Shown piece after piece: positions 16,909 through 25,499 of a stretch of 64,000 nucleotides of DNA (positions are counted from its first letter, which is position 1; each line of letters opens with the position of its first letter). The stretch spans positions 13,530 to 77,529 of the forward strand of contig JAXDOD010000026.1 of NCBI GenBank assembly GCA_034669045.1, given 5' to 3'. Below the pieces are notes generated by a model that was not told where the DNA came from, ran no database searches, and saw only the letters and a program-made list of their open reading frames with translations. Made by a program: the position numbers and the translations under genes. This DNA is from VAZQ01 sp034669045. Lineage in GTDB: Bacteria; Pseudomonadota; Alphaproteobacteria; Rhizobiales; Xanthobacteraceae.

Positions 16909-18498
16909 ATGGCAGGCTCTGTTCATGCAGCATCAAAGACGTCTGTCGCGTTGGCGGCTGATGTGCGATTGGCGACTGATGTGCGAAGGTTCGGCGGGCG
17001 ATCGCATGATCGGAATGTGGCAAGCCACGATCAACCTCGGCTCGCCTTGACGCCCAACCCCGCCTCGGGCACTTTCGACGACCCTGCCGACCCTCCGCCC
17101 GGTGCCACATTGAGCTATGTTGAACCGACCTCTGCGCTCTCCCCGGTGCGGCGGTTTTATCGCCAGTATCTAGACAGATTTGCCGTCATCCGGCGGGTCA
17201 AGGCGATCACGCTCGGGGCGGTGTTTGGGGTCCGGAGTGCGTTCTACTCGCACTATTATCGTGTGGCTCCAAGACTGCCGGTGTGGTGCTCGCCCACGAA
17301 CATCCGGCGGCTTCGCTTCCAATACCTCGGGACCGAACTGGGGCTGATCTCGATGGGCGAGTTCCGCAAGGAACGCCCATGCCGAACCATCCAGATTGCT
17401 CCGGTCACGAAGGTGACCATTCCGGGCCCGCGCTTCGTTCGCCAGCATCCTCCCTTCGGCTATACGCCGCGCCACGTGAAACTCGAAAGCCCGGGCATCG
17501 AGGCAATCGAGCTGCGTGACGCCACCGTCATCGGCGCCAGCAACTTCGTGGTCCAGGACGACGTCGCTGTTTATCCGGATTATTTCGAGCCCGAGCGTGA
17601 CGTCTGCATGTCCGAGCGCTTCGGAGCCACTGCGCTTTATCCAAGATCAAGCCGAATTCGGCACATCCTGGGACACCCGATCCAAGTTGATGCCGCCGTA
17701 TCGATGGTCGGTTCTTGCACTGGAAACTATGCCCATTGGCTCACCGAAACGTTGCCGAAACTACTGGCCGTCGACCTGATCGACGAATATCGCAGCTTGC
17801 CATTGCTGGTGGACGATTGGATTCATCAGCATCACTTTGACTCCATCGACATCTTCAATCGCCACCGGCGGCAGATCGTCCGGGTTCCCGTGCACCGGCC
17901 GGTCCGCGCCCGCCGGCTGATCGAGATATCGCCGCCGTCCTTCGCCCCCCCGGAATATCGATCGGTGATCGAACGCGGGGCGTTCGAGGACGTGCCCTAC
18001 AATGTTTTCAAGTTCAGCCGCGCTGCATTGAACCTGGTGCGCCGAGCGGCGCATGATCTCCCGCAGCGTTCATCGTCACCTCTGCGCATCTTCGTTCAGA
18101 GAAAATTCTCCAAGTTCGGAAACGGCCGCTCGGTCGTCAACATCCACAAGATCGAACGCGTCGCCAGAAGGCTTGGATTTGTCGCCGTGGAGCCCGGATC
18201 GCTCAGCGTGCGGCAGCAGATCGATATTTTCCGGCGCGCGACCACGATTGTCGCGCCGATCGGCGCTGCGCTGGCGAACGCCATCTTTGTCAAACCGGGA
18301 TGCAAGATCATCGCGCTGGCGCCCTATTATGAGAAGGCGAACTACTACTACTTCTCAAACCTGCTGGGCATTCTCGGTCATGACCTGCGCTATGTCCTCG
18401 GCCCGCAAGTGATGACAGGGCCTTCCATTCATCCCCACCACCGCGATTTTCGGGTGGACATGGATGCCTTCTACGAGGCGCTCCGGGACATGAAATAG
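16909..18498 (+). CDS. GT61 (DUF563)-type glycosyltransferase
   Basis: Predicted glycosyltransferase of the DUF563/GT61 family, likely in capsule, EPS or O-antigen synthesis. The protein has 529 residues from ATG 16909. Core segments are GNYAHWLTETLPKLLAVD in the middle and APIGAALANAIFVKPG near the C-terminus. The first 80 residues are low-complexity and not family-like. The true start is therefore uncertain: the frame opens at 16804, and a start downstream of 16909 is also possible. An in-frame 18-nt duplication lies in this doubtful N-terminus. Confidence 0.8.
   Translation: MAGSVHAASKTSVALAADVRLATDVRRFGGRSHDRNVASHDQPRLALTPNPASGTFDDPADPPPGATLSYVEPTSALSPVRRFYRQYLDRFAVIRRVKAITLGAVFGVRSAFYSHYYRVAPRLPVWCSPTNIRRLRFQYLGTELGLISMGEFRKERPCRTIQIAPVTKVTIPGPRFVRQHPPFGYTPRHVKLESPGIEAIELRDATVIGASNFVVQDDVAVYPDYFEPERDVCMSERFGATALYPRSSRIRHILGHPIQVDAAVSMVGSCTGNYAHWLTETLPKLLAVDLIDEYRSLPLLVDDWIHQHHFDSIDIFNRHRRQIVRVPVHRPVRARRLIEISPPSFAPPEYRSVIERGAFEDVPYNVFKFSRAALNLVRRAAHDLPQRSSSPLRIFVQRKFSKFGNGRSVVNIHKIERVARRLGFVAVEPGSLSVRQQIDIFRRATTIVAPIGAALANAIFVKPGCKIIALAPYYEKANYYYFSNLLGILGHDLRYVLGPQVMTGPSIHPHHRDFRVDMDAFYEALRDMK
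16951..16986. repeat. 18-nt tandem duplication
   Basis: TTGGCGGCTGATGTGCGA (16951-16968) is followed directly by TTGGCGACTGATGTGCGA (16969-16986), one mismatch. If translated in the GT61 frame it doubles LAADVR/LATDVR. Confidence 0.6.
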
Positions 18499-18514
18499 CC
18501 GCAGCATTTAGCAA

Positions 18515-18538
18515 AATGAGAGCATTAATGAGAGCATT
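18515..18538. repeat. 12-nt tandem repeat
   Basis: AATGAGAGCATT occurs twice back to back (18515-18526 and 18527-18538), just after the GT61 stop and about 90 bp before the next gene. It could be slippage or a direct-repeat operator. Confidence 0.5.
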
Positions 18539-18629
18539 GGAGTGACATCATGTTGGGGATTGCCGATCATACTCGATCGACGGAGCGCCCGGCCGCGCAG
18601 CGCGAGCGCAAAGGCCAGGAGGGTTATCG

Positions 18630-19346
18630 ATGCATGCCGTTCGTTTGAAATCCCGGTTCAATCGGCTCTGCCTAGCCGTCTGCGGCGGGCTGGTTTCTGC
18701 CAACCTGGCCTTCGCCGTCGCTCAAGACAGCCGGTTCGAAATCCGCCAGGACGACGTGAACGTGGCGTTGGATGTGCAAAACGTCCCGCGTCGCGAGGCG
18801 CTGCAACGTTTGTTGGCAAACCCGGGGATCGAGTTCAAATGGCTGAACCCGTCCGTCGCCAATGAGCTCATCACCGGCACGTTCAACGGCACGCTGTCCG
18901 GCATCGCGCGACAACTCCTGGCGCAGACCGATTTCGTACTCGTCTATGAGCGTGCGGCTGGCACTGTTCGGATTGCGCGCGTGCTCATCGTCGGGCGGGC
19001 CCAGTCCGGGCAAACGGCGGCAAGGCTTGCCGCACTCGAAGCGGCGATGCAATCGCCACCCATGACGCCCGATCCTGAGGGGGCGTCCGCGGCTCCGCTC
19101 CCCGCGGCCCGGCCAAACAGCGGGGCAGGCGCGCAGCCGCTGCCGTTCGCGGGCAGCATGGCCGGCCCGCAGCCGACCCAGCCGGCGTCCATCCGATCTG
19201 CCGCCAGCGCCGCAGGGACGGTGTCCGGGCCGGTGCCCGACCCCTCCGGGCTGACGGTGCCTCGGCCAACAAGCATGGGCCAACCATTCTCGGCGCCCGT
19301 TGTCACCGCTCCGACGCGCCCCCCGCCCGCCGCCCAGGGCAAGTAG
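18630..19346 (+). CDS. Exported protein with secretin/TonB short N-terminal (STN)-like domain
   Basis: The 238-residue protein has a signal peptide (residues about 1-31, ending LAFAVAQD). An STN-like domain follows at about 35-115, read from the pattern ALDVQNVPRREALQRLLA ... ITGTFNGTLSGIARQLLAQTDFVLVYE. The Pro/Ala/Gly-rich tail of about 120 residues looks disordered. STN domains normally sit at the front of secretins or TonB-dependent transducers; here no barrel follows. AGGAGGG at 18616-18622 supports ATG 18630. Likely periplasmic, function unknown. It precedes two further exported proteins. Confidence 0.75.
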   Translation: MHAVRLKSRFNRLCLAVCGGLVSANLAFAVAQDSRFEIRQDDVNVALDVQNVPRREALQRLLANPGIEFKWLNPSVANELITGTFNGTLSGIARQLLAQTDFVLVYERAAGTVRIARVLIVGRAQSGQTAARLAALEAAMQSPPMTPDPEGASAAPLPAARPNSGAGAQPLPFAGSMAGPQPTQPASIRSAASAAGTVSGPVPDPSGLTVPRPTSMGQPFSAPVVTAPTRPPPAAQGK

Positions 19347-19424
19347 AACTTTGGAGGAGAGATGTTCGCGCCACAGACCGACGCGTCGGCGCAGCGGACC
19401 TCGCGCCCGGGCACGTGCTTTCCG

Positions 19425-19453
19425 TTGACAGTTTTGGGACTCGACGCCAATAT
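19425..19453 (+). promoter_or_regulatory. Possible sigma-70 promoter
   Basis: A perfect -35 hexamer TTGACA (19425-19430) is followed after 17 bp by a weak -10 CAATAT (19448-19453). It lies 137 bp upstream of ATG 19590 and would let that gene be transcribed separately. Confidence 0.3.
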
Positions 19454-19589
19454 CGACACAGCAGACTTCAACGCCACGCTGCAGCCTAAATGCTGCGCGA
19501 AATCGATGGAATCTGAACTCTCATGGCGCTTCCAGTTGGCGGTGGATCGGGAGATCCATGGCGCGTCACCGACCGGGAAAGGAGAATCC

Positions 19590-20060
19590 ATGACAATCCA
19601 AAGACATGGGATGCAGGTCATGCCTAGGCTGCTGACCAGCCTGCTCGGCGTTGCCGCCTGCTGCGCCGTGGCAGTGCAGCCGGCGTTCCCCCAAGATGAC
19701 CCGCCAGTGTCCGCCGGGGCGGGATCGGGCACGAGCGTCCCGCAGCCGCCTGCCGAGACACCGGCCGCCGTCCCTGAAGGGGCCCCTGGTTTGATGATCT
19801 ACATCGACCCGCAGACCGGAGCGATCCTCCCGGAGCCGGCTCCCGGGAGCGTGCCCCTGCAGTTGACCCCACAGCAGCAAAACGCCTTCAGCACGTCGCA
19901 TGAAGGCCTGGTCGAGGTCCCGAGCGCGGTGCCGGGTGGCGGTTTCAAGCTCGACCTCCAGGGCCGCTTCCAGAGCCCGCTGATTGGCACGGTCGATGCC
20001 AATGGCAAGGTCAGGATTCACCATCTCGGCGAGCCACCCGAGTCCGGCGACCAGAAATAG
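19590..20060 (+). CDS. Small exported protein of unknown function
   Basis: The 156-residue protein has a signal peptide of about 35 residues (core LLTSLLGVAACCAVAV, cleavage probably near FPQDD). A Pro/Ala-rich linker follows, then a compact C-terminal part containing IYIDPQTGAILPEP and FQSPLIGTVDANGKVRIHHLGE. ATG 19590 has AAAGGAG at 19578-19584 and starts directly at the signal peptide. The same frame is open from ATG 19362, which also has a good GGAGG, but that would bury the signal peptide 76 residues inside. It is followed 28 bp later by the metalloprotease gene. I cannot name a family. Confidence 0.7.
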   Translation: MTIQRHGMQVMPRLLTSLLGVAACCAVAVQPAFPQDDPPVSAGAGSGTSVPQPPAETPAAVPEGAPGLMIYIDPQTGAILPEPAPGSVPLQLTPQQQNAFSTSHEGLVEVPSAVPGGGFKLDLQGRFQSPLIGTVDANGKVRIHHLGEPPESGDQK

Positions 20061-20088
20061 CGGTTCGACATAACCCGGGGGGTTTCCG

Positions 20089-21936
20089 ATGATGTTGCAC
20101 AGGAACCGGTTGCGCAGCTTGTTGGTGGCGTCCGCGTTTTTCGGGATAGCCGTGACGGCGTCTCCTGGCGTGCAAGCCGCGACTTTCGTCATCATCAACA
20201 ATGACGGCGCCGGCGAGGGGTTCAATGATCCGACGGCCGCGGCACCCGTGGGCGGGAATACCGGCACGACCATCGGCGCCCAGCGGCTTATCGCATTCCA
20301 GCGCGCTGCGGACATCTGGAGCGCACGCCTGACCAGTCCCGTGACGATCCGGGTCCGTGCCCAGTTCGATCCGCTGACATGCAGCGCTACTTCGGCGGTG
20401 CTCGGCTCCGCCGGACCGCTCAGTTCATATCGCGATTTCAGCGGGGCTCCCGTTGCAAACACCTGGTATGCCGTCGCCCTGGCCAATGCCCTGCACGGGA
20501 GCGATCTCGACACCGCCGACGACATCAACGCCACGTTCAACAGTACGCTCGGAACCACCTGCCCGTTCCCGAGGGGCTGGTATTACGGACTGGACGGGAA
20601 CCCGGGCAGCCAGATCGACTTCGTGAGCGTCCTCCTGCACGAGCTGGGCCATGGGCTGGGCTTCCTGAGCCTCGTGAATCTCTCGACGGGCGCAAAGGCT
20701 CTGGGTTTCGACGACACGTACATGCGCAACCTGGAAAACCACGGTGCCAACCCGCCAGACTATCCGAGCATGACCGACGCCCAACGCGTCGCGGCGAGCA
20801 CGTCCACGGGGAACCTGCACTGGGTGGGCACCGCCGTCAGGGCGGCCAGCGGACTCCTGACCGCCGGCAAGGTGGGTGACCATGTGCGGATGTTCGCCCC
20901 CAGTCCTCAGCAGCCGGGCTCCTCGGTGTCGCATTGGGACACGGCGCTCACCCCGGACCAGGTCATGGAACCGAGCTACACCGTGGCTCTCCAAAACCCG
21001 ATCCTCGAGCTCCCGCTCTTTCAGGACATCGGATGGACGGTGGTGCCTCCGGGTAGCAAGGATTTCAACGGCGACGGCAAGGGCGACATCCTGTGGCGCA
21101 ACGATAATGGGTCGGTCGGGATGTGGCTGATGAACGGCGCCCAGATCGCCTTGAACACCGGTGTTGCGAATGTCACGGTCGACTGGAAGATCGCCGGGAT
21201 CGGCGATTTCAATGGCGACGGCAAGAGCGATATTTTGTGGCGCAACGACAGCGGATCGGTCGGGCTGTGGCTGATGAACGGTGCCCAGATCCTCTCCAAC
21301 ACCGGCGTCGGGTTTGTCGGTACCGTATGGAAGGTTGTCGGCACCTGTGATTTCAACGGCGACGGCAAGAGCGACATCCTGTGGCGTCACACCGACGGGA
21401 CGGTCGGGATCTGGTTCATGAACGGCGCTCAGTTGGTCACGAGCTCGGGCGTGGCGAACGTCACCAATGACTGGAAGATCGCCGGGGTCGGCGATTTCAA
21501 CGGCGACGGCAGGTGCGACGTCCTGTGGCGCAACGACAACGGCTCGGTCGGGCTGTGGCTGATGAACGGCGCCCAGATCGTCTCGAACGTGGGTGTCGGG
21601 AGCGTGACGAACGACTGGAAGATCTTCGGGATCGGCGATTTCAACGCGGATTTCAAGAGTGACATCCTGTGGCGCAACGATAATGGCGCGGTCGGCGTGT
21701 GGCTGATGAACGGCGCCCAGATCGTCTCGAACCTGGGTGCCGGCAGCGTGACGGTCGATTGGAAGATCGCCGGGGACGCCGATTTCAACGGCGACGAAAA
21801 GAACGACATCCTGTGGCGCAACGACAATGGGGCAGTCGGCATGTGGCTGATGAGCGGCGCTCAGATCGTCGTGAACTCCGGTGTCGGGAGCGTCACGACC
21901 GATTGGAAGATCATCGATTTCTCAATCGCGCGCTAG
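20089..21936 (+). CDS. Secreted zinc-metalloprotease-like protein with six FG-GAP/VCBS-type repeats
   Basis: The 615-residue protein has a signal peptide (about residues 1-30, ending GVQAAT). The N-terminal domain of about 290 residues contains HELGHGLGF, a gluzincin/metzincin-type HExxH with His184, Glu185 and His188. The third metzincin histidine position is Ser194, so the remaining zinc ligand must lie elsewhere. Residues about 325-612 are six 48-residue repeats, each starting with a DFNGDGKSDILWR-like calcium-binding loop. Probably exported and calcium-stabilised, with the repeats forming part of a beta-propeller. Peptidase activity is inferred from the motif only. Confidence 0.82.
   Translation: MMLHRNRLRSLLVASAFFGIAVTASPGVQAATFVIINNDGAGEGFNDPTAAAPVGGNTGTTIGAQRLIAFQRAADIWSARLTSPVTIRVRAQFDPLTCSATSAVLGSAGPLSSYRDFSGAPVANTWYAVALANALHGSDLDTADDINATFNSTLGTTCPFPRGWYYGLDGNPGSQIDFVSVLLHELGHGLGFLSLVNLSTGAKALGFDDTYMRNLENHGANPPDYPSMTDAQRVAASTSTGNLHWVGTAVRAASGLLTAGKVGDHVRMFAPSPQQPGSSVSHWDTALTPDQVMEPSYTVALQNPILELPLFQDIGWTVVPPGSKDFNGDGKGDILWRNDNGSVGMWLMNGAQIALNTGVANVTVDWKIAGIGDFNGDGKSDILWRNDSGSVGLWLMNGAQILSNTGVGFVGTVWKVVGTCDFNGDGKSDILWRHTDGTVGIWFMNGAQLVTSSGVANVTNDWKIAGVGDFNGDGRCDVLWRNDNGSVGLWLMNGAQIVSNVGVGSVTNDWKIFGIGDFNADFKSDILWRNDNGAVGVWLMNGAQIVSNLGAGSVTVDWKIAGDADFNGDEKNDILWRNDNGAVGMWLMSGAQIVVNSGVGSVTTDWKIIDFSIAR
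21061..21924. repeat. Six in-frame 144-bp tandem repeats
   Basis: Units start at 21061, 21205, 21349, 21493, 21637 and 21781, exactly 144 bp (48 codons) apart. Each codes for DFNGDG-type loop, LWRNDNG, GLWLMNGAQI and a DWKI end. Unit 3 is the most divergent at LWRHTDG. Unit 5 has DFNADF, losing the loop glycine, and unit 6 has DFNGDE. Regular spacing and high identity suggest recent duplication or recombination within the gene. Confidence 0.9.
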
Positions 21937-22217
21937 CATGATCGGTCGGCGTGGATCGCGTGTCGCAAGCCGCTTGCGCCTTGATTCGGCAGCCGCCGGT
22001 TGACGCTTGCGGCGCGGCGGCTGGGTGCGGGCGCGCGGACGATGGCGGCGCGTATCCGGCGCCATCACCAACCTGTTTACTAATTGCATACACTGGACTG
22101 AATCTGCCTAAGTTATCATCGAAGGGTGACGCCGAGTTCTGCCTTGGCATCGGCCACCCACAAAAATAGTCACGGGATCCAGTGGGTTAGCGAAACCCAG
22201 CGAGCGCCGCTCGGCCT

Positions 22218-22232
22218 TGGCACGCGGCTTGC
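22218..22232 (+). promoter_or_regulatory. Sigma-54 (RpoN) promoter, -24/-12
   Basis: TGGCACG-N4-TTGC, with the invariant GG at 22219-22220 and GC at 22231-22232 separated by exactly 10 bp. This matches the known RpoN consensus at all core positions; only the base after TTGC (G) is off. It predicts a start near 22244 and an approximately 90-nt leader before ATG 22336. It suggests nitrogen-dependent expression of the transporter. No clear NtrC half-site pair was found upstream. Confidence 0.65.
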
Positions 22233-22259
22233 GAACGGCTCTGCATTGATCATCGGAGT

Positions 22260-22286
22260 GCTCACTCCCGGCCAAGGGGAGTGAGC
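22260..22286. repeat. Perfect hairpin in the leader of the BMP operon
   Basis: GCTCACTCCC (22260-22269) pairs with GGGAGTGAGC (22277-22286), a 10-bp perfect stem with a 7-nt loop. It begins just downstream of the predicted sigma-54 start site. It may be an operator or an mRNA structure; no T-run follows, so an intrinsic terminator is unlikely. Confidence 0.55.
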
Positions 22287-22335
22287 AGCTTGCCACATCG
22301 CCCCTCCCCGCCTCCATGCCATGAAAGGACCAACC

Positions 22336-23445
22336 ATGACGTTCCACCCCGTTACACGTCGACGTGCCCTGCAAGGAACCGCCGCCTTCGCGCTTGCCGG
22401 CGCGCTGCCGGTCGGGCGGGCCTTCGCCAAGGAAACCGTCGTCGGCTTCATCTATGTCGGCTCGCGCGACGATTACGGCTACAACCAGGCGCATGCGCAG
22501 GGTGCGGCCGCATTGAAAAAGCTGCCGGAGGTCAAGGTCATCGAGGAAGAAAAGGTGCCGGAGACCGATGCGGTCGAGAAAACCATGGAGTCGATGATCA
22601 ATCTCGACGGTGCGAGTCTGCTGCTCCCGACATCGTTCGGCTATTACAACCCGCACATGGTCAAGTTGGCCAACAAATATCCGAAGCTGCGCTTTCAGCA
22701 CTGCGGCGGCCTGTGGAGCGACAAGGACCCCAAGAATGCCGGCAGCTATTTCGGCTACATCGACGAAGCGCAGCACGTCAGCGGGATCGTTGCAGGACAC
22801 ATGACCAAGTCGGGCAAGCTCGGATTCGTTGCCGCCAAGCCGATCCCGCAGGTATTGCGCAACATCAATGCCTTCGCGCTCGGCGCCAAGCTCGCAAACC
22901 CCAAGGCCACGCTGCAGGTGATTTTTACCGGCGACTGGTCGATGCCGGTGAAGGAAGCCGAAGCGACCAACAGCCTGATCAACCAGGGCGTGGACGTCAT
23001 CACCTGCCACGTCGACGGTCCAAAGACGGTGGTCGAGAATGCCTCCCGGCGCGGCGCCATGGTGTGCGGCTATCACGTCAACCAGGCGACGCTCGCGCCC
23101 AGCGCGTACCTGACCGGCGCCGAATGGAACTGGGAGGTGCTTTATCCGCGCTTCGTGAAGATGTTCGCGGCCGGTGAGACCATTCCCAACTTCTACCGCG
23201 GCGGGCTCAAGGAGGAATTGGTCAAGGTTTCGCCTTACGGAGCCATGGTTTCGGAAGCGGCCCGCAAGCAAGCCGATGACGTGAAGGCGAAGTTGATAGC
23301 CGGCAGCTACGACATCTTCAAAGGCCCGCTGGTCGACAACAAGGGCAAGACCGTCATCGCATCCGGGGTCAGCCGCGGCCAGACCGACGTCGAGCTCGAG
23401 AAGATGGATTATCTGGTCGACGGTGTCATCGGCGCGACATCGTGA
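22336..23445 (+). CDS. BMP-family ABC transporter substrate-binding protein
   Basis: Periplasmic binding protein of the BmpA/Med family, which typically binds purine nucleosides or related compounds. The 369-residue protein has an N-terminal signal peptide (TRRRALQGTAAFALAGALPVG), then VGFIYVGSRDDYGYNQAH, the usual mature start of this family. ATG 22336 is chosen over ATG 22321 because AAAGGA at 22323-22328 then serves as its ribosome site. Two permeases and a double-domain ATPase follow in overlapping or near-contiguous frames. The ligand is inferred only from family and could be another purine-derived compound. Confidence 0.9.
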   Translation: MTFHPVTRRRALQGTAAFALAGALPVGRAFAKETVVGFIYVGSRDDYGYNQAHAQGAAALKKLPEVKVIEEEKVPETDAVEKTMESMINLDGASLLLPTSFGYYNPHMVKLANKYPKLRFQHCGGLWSDKDPKNAGSYFGYIDEAQHVSGIVAGHMTKSGKLGFVAAKPIPQVLRNINAFALGAKLANPKATLQVIFTGDWSMPVKEAEATNSLINQGVDVITCHVDGPKTVVENASRRGAMVCGYHVNQATLAPSAYLTGAEWNWEVLYPRFVKMFAAGETIPNFYRGGLKEELVKVSPYGAMVSEAARKQADDVKAKLIAGSYDIFKGPLVDNKGKTVIASGVSRGQTDVELEKMDYLVDGVIGATS

Positions 23446-24533
23446 GAGCTCCGACACCGGCTGCGCCGAGCGCCGCGCAAGCGGCGTTCGGCCGGCTTTT
23501 CCGCGCCAGCGAATACGTCCTGATCCCGGCCTTGGCGGTGGCGCTGTCGCTCGTACTGTTCGGGATATTCGTCGCGCTGTCCGGCAAGAATCCGCTCGAC
23601 CTCTACTTCTACATGTACCAGGGCGCGTTCGGGAGCTGGTTCTCGTGGCAGAACACGCTGACGAGGGCTGCTCCGTTGATCCTCACCGCGCTGTGCACGG
23701 CGCTGCCGGCGCAGCTCGGCATGGTGATCATCGGGGGCGAGGGAGCGCTCCTGATCGGCGCGCTCGCGGCGACGTCGATGGCGCTGGTGATGCCGATAGC
23801 GCCGCCATTGGTCGTACAAACCGCCATGGCGCTTGCGGGCATGGCCGGCGGCGGTGCCTGGATCGCGCTCGCCGGCGGCTTGCGCCAATACCGCGGCGTG
23901 AACGAGACGATTTCGAGCCTACTGCTCGTCTATATCGCGCTCGCCATACTCAATCATCTGGTCGAAGGACCGATGCGCGATCCGACGAGCCTCAACAAGC
24001 CGTCAACGCGCGAAATCGGCGCCGCCAACATGATCGGCGCCATTCCGGGCACCGATATCCATTGGGGCTTCGCCTTCGGCGCCATCGCGGCGGTGCTCGC
24101 CTATATCCTCATTTATCACACCGTGTTCGGATTCGCCGCGCGGATTGCCGGCGGTAACATCCGCGCCGCCAAGGTCGTCGGCCTCTCGGTCGGCCATCTT
24201 ACTCTCGTCACCTGTTTCCTCGCGGGCGCGGCTGCCGGTCTGGCCGGCATGGTCGAGGTCGCCGCGGTGCAGGGACGCGCCAACGCCAATATCGCGGTCG
24301 GCTATGGCTTCACCGGGATCCTGGTCGCGTTCCTGGCGCGGCATAACCCGCTTGCGGTGATCCCCGTCGCGATTCTGCTCGGCGGTATCGGCGCGAGCGG
24401 CGGCTTGTTGCAGCGCCGGCTTGGACTGCCGGACGCCTCCGTGCTGGTGCTGCAGGGCATCATCTTCCTCACTGTGCTGGCGAGCGAAAGCCTCTATGGG
24501 CGCTTCCGCTTGTTCGCTCCCAAGGGTCCGTGA
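23442..24533 (+). CDS. ABC transporter permease (BPD_transp_2 type)
   Basis: Integral membrane subunit of the BMP/nucleoside-type importer. The 363-residue protein has about ten hydrophobic segments. The coupling region near GFAARIAGGNIRAAKVVGLSVGHL is typical for the YufP/NupP-like permease. GTG 23442 overlaps the stop of the binding-protein gene (GTGA), and the next permease overlaps this stop in the same way. Confidence 0.92.
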   Translation: MRAPTPAAPSAAQAAFGRLFRASEYVLIPALAVALSLVLFGIFVALSGKNPLDLYFYMYQGAFGSWFSWQNTLTRAAPLILTALCTALPAQLGMVIIGGEGALLIGALAATSMALVMPIAPPLVVQTAMALAGMAGGGAWIALAGGLRQYRGVNETISSLLLVYIALAILNHLVEGPMRDPTSLNKPSTREIGAANMIGAIPGTDIHWGFAFGAIAAVLAYILIYHTVFGFAARIAGGNIRAAKVVGLSVGHLTLVTCFLAGAAAGLAGMVEVAAVQGRANANIAVGYGFTGILVAFLARHNPLAVIPVAILLGGIGASGGLLQRRLGLPDASVLVLQGIIFLTVLASESLYGRFRLFAPKGP

Positions 24534-25462
24534 CCATGCCAGACACGGCGATCGGACTGTGGGGCGTGCCGCTTGCGGTGCTCGGGGGCGCGATGCGCGT
24601 GAGCACGCCGTTCCTGTTCGTCAGCCTCGGCGAGTGCATCACGGAGCGCAGCGGACGCATCAATCTCGGCCTCGAAGGCACGCTCGTGATGGGGGCGATG
24701 GGCGCCTACGGCACCTCCTACCTCACCGGCTCGCCTTGGCTGGGCGTACTGGCCGCCGGCGCGGCCGGCGCTCTGCTGGGAGCCTTGCACGCGTCGATTT
24801 GCGGACTGCCGCGCGTCAACGACATCGCGGTTGGCATCGCGCTCATGCTGTTCGGGACCGGCCTTGCGTTCTATCTCGGGAAACCGCTGATCGAGCCGAG
24901 CGCGCCCATCCTGCCCTCGATCGATGTCGGGTTCTGGACCGACATTCCGCAGCTCCGGGCCGTGTTGCAGATCAACGTGCTGTTCCTGATCGGGGTTGCG
25001 CTTGCTCCGTTGCTGGTCTGGGCGCTGCGAACGACGCGCTGGGGGCTCATTCTGCGGACCGCCGGCGAAAGCGCGGATGCGGCACGCGCCATGGGCTATT
25101 CGGTCAACCCCATTCGTCTGCGTGCCACGATGGCGGGCGGGTTTCTGTCCGGCATCGGCGGATCGTTTCTGTCGCTGGTCTATCCGGGAAGCTGGAACGA
25201 AGGTCTCTCGAGCGGGCAAGGCATCACGGCGGTCGCGCTTGTGATCTTCGCGCGCTGGAATCCGATGCTTTGCTTCTGGGCAGCGCTCCTGTTCGGGGGC
25301 GCAGCCGCGCTTGGCCCCGCGCTGCAATCAGTGGGCGTGACCCAGGGCTATCACCTTTTCAATGCCGCCCCCTACATCCTGACCTTGCTGATCATGATCA
25401 TCACCTGCTCTCCCAAGCGCAGCCTGATCGGAGCGCCGGCGGAATTGAGCATCACCCGGTAG
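24530..25462 (+). CDS. ABC transporter permease (second, BPD_transp_2 type)
   Basis: The 310-residue integral membrane protein pairs with the preceding permease. It begins near TPFLFVSLGECITERSGRINLGLEG, the hallmark opening of YufQ/NupQ-like subunits, and contains GLILRTAGESADAARAMGYSV, the predicted contact loop for the ATPase. GTG 24530 gives the GTGA overlap; ATG 24536 two codons later is an equally good start. Confidence 0.92.
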   Translation: MTMPDTAIGLWGVPLAVLGGAMRVSTPFLFVSLGECITERSGRINLGLEGTLVMGAMGAYGTSYLTGSPWLGVLAAGAAGALLGALHASICGLPRVNDIAVGIALMLFGTGLAFYLGKPLIEPSAPILPSIDVGFWTDIPQLRAVLQINVLFLIGVALAPLLVWALRTTRWGLILRTAGESADAARAMGYSVNPIRLRATMAGGFLSGIGGSFLSLVYPGSWNEGLSSGQGITAVALVIFARWNPMLCFWAALLFGGAAALGPALQSVGVTQGYHLFNAAPYILTLLIMIITCSPKRSLIGAPAELSITR

Positions 25463-25499
25463 CTTCAGCCTCGGGCGAAGTGCCGACAGGAGCGACCGC

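Larger units (their letters stand above)
21937..22335. other. Intergenic region before BMP transporter operon
   Basis: This 399-bp non-coding stretch contains a sigma-54 promoter match (22218-22232) and a perfect 10-bp hairpin (22260-22286). The part 21937-22150 shows GC-rich low-value sequence with no open frame that looks like a protein. No terminator with a T-run was seen after the metalloprotease gene. Confidence 0.6.

Noticed and set aside
21061..21924. Regular repeats that might suggest a CRISPR array
   Set aside because: The 144-bp period is in frame, codes for FG-GAP-like units and has no short repeat/spacer structure.
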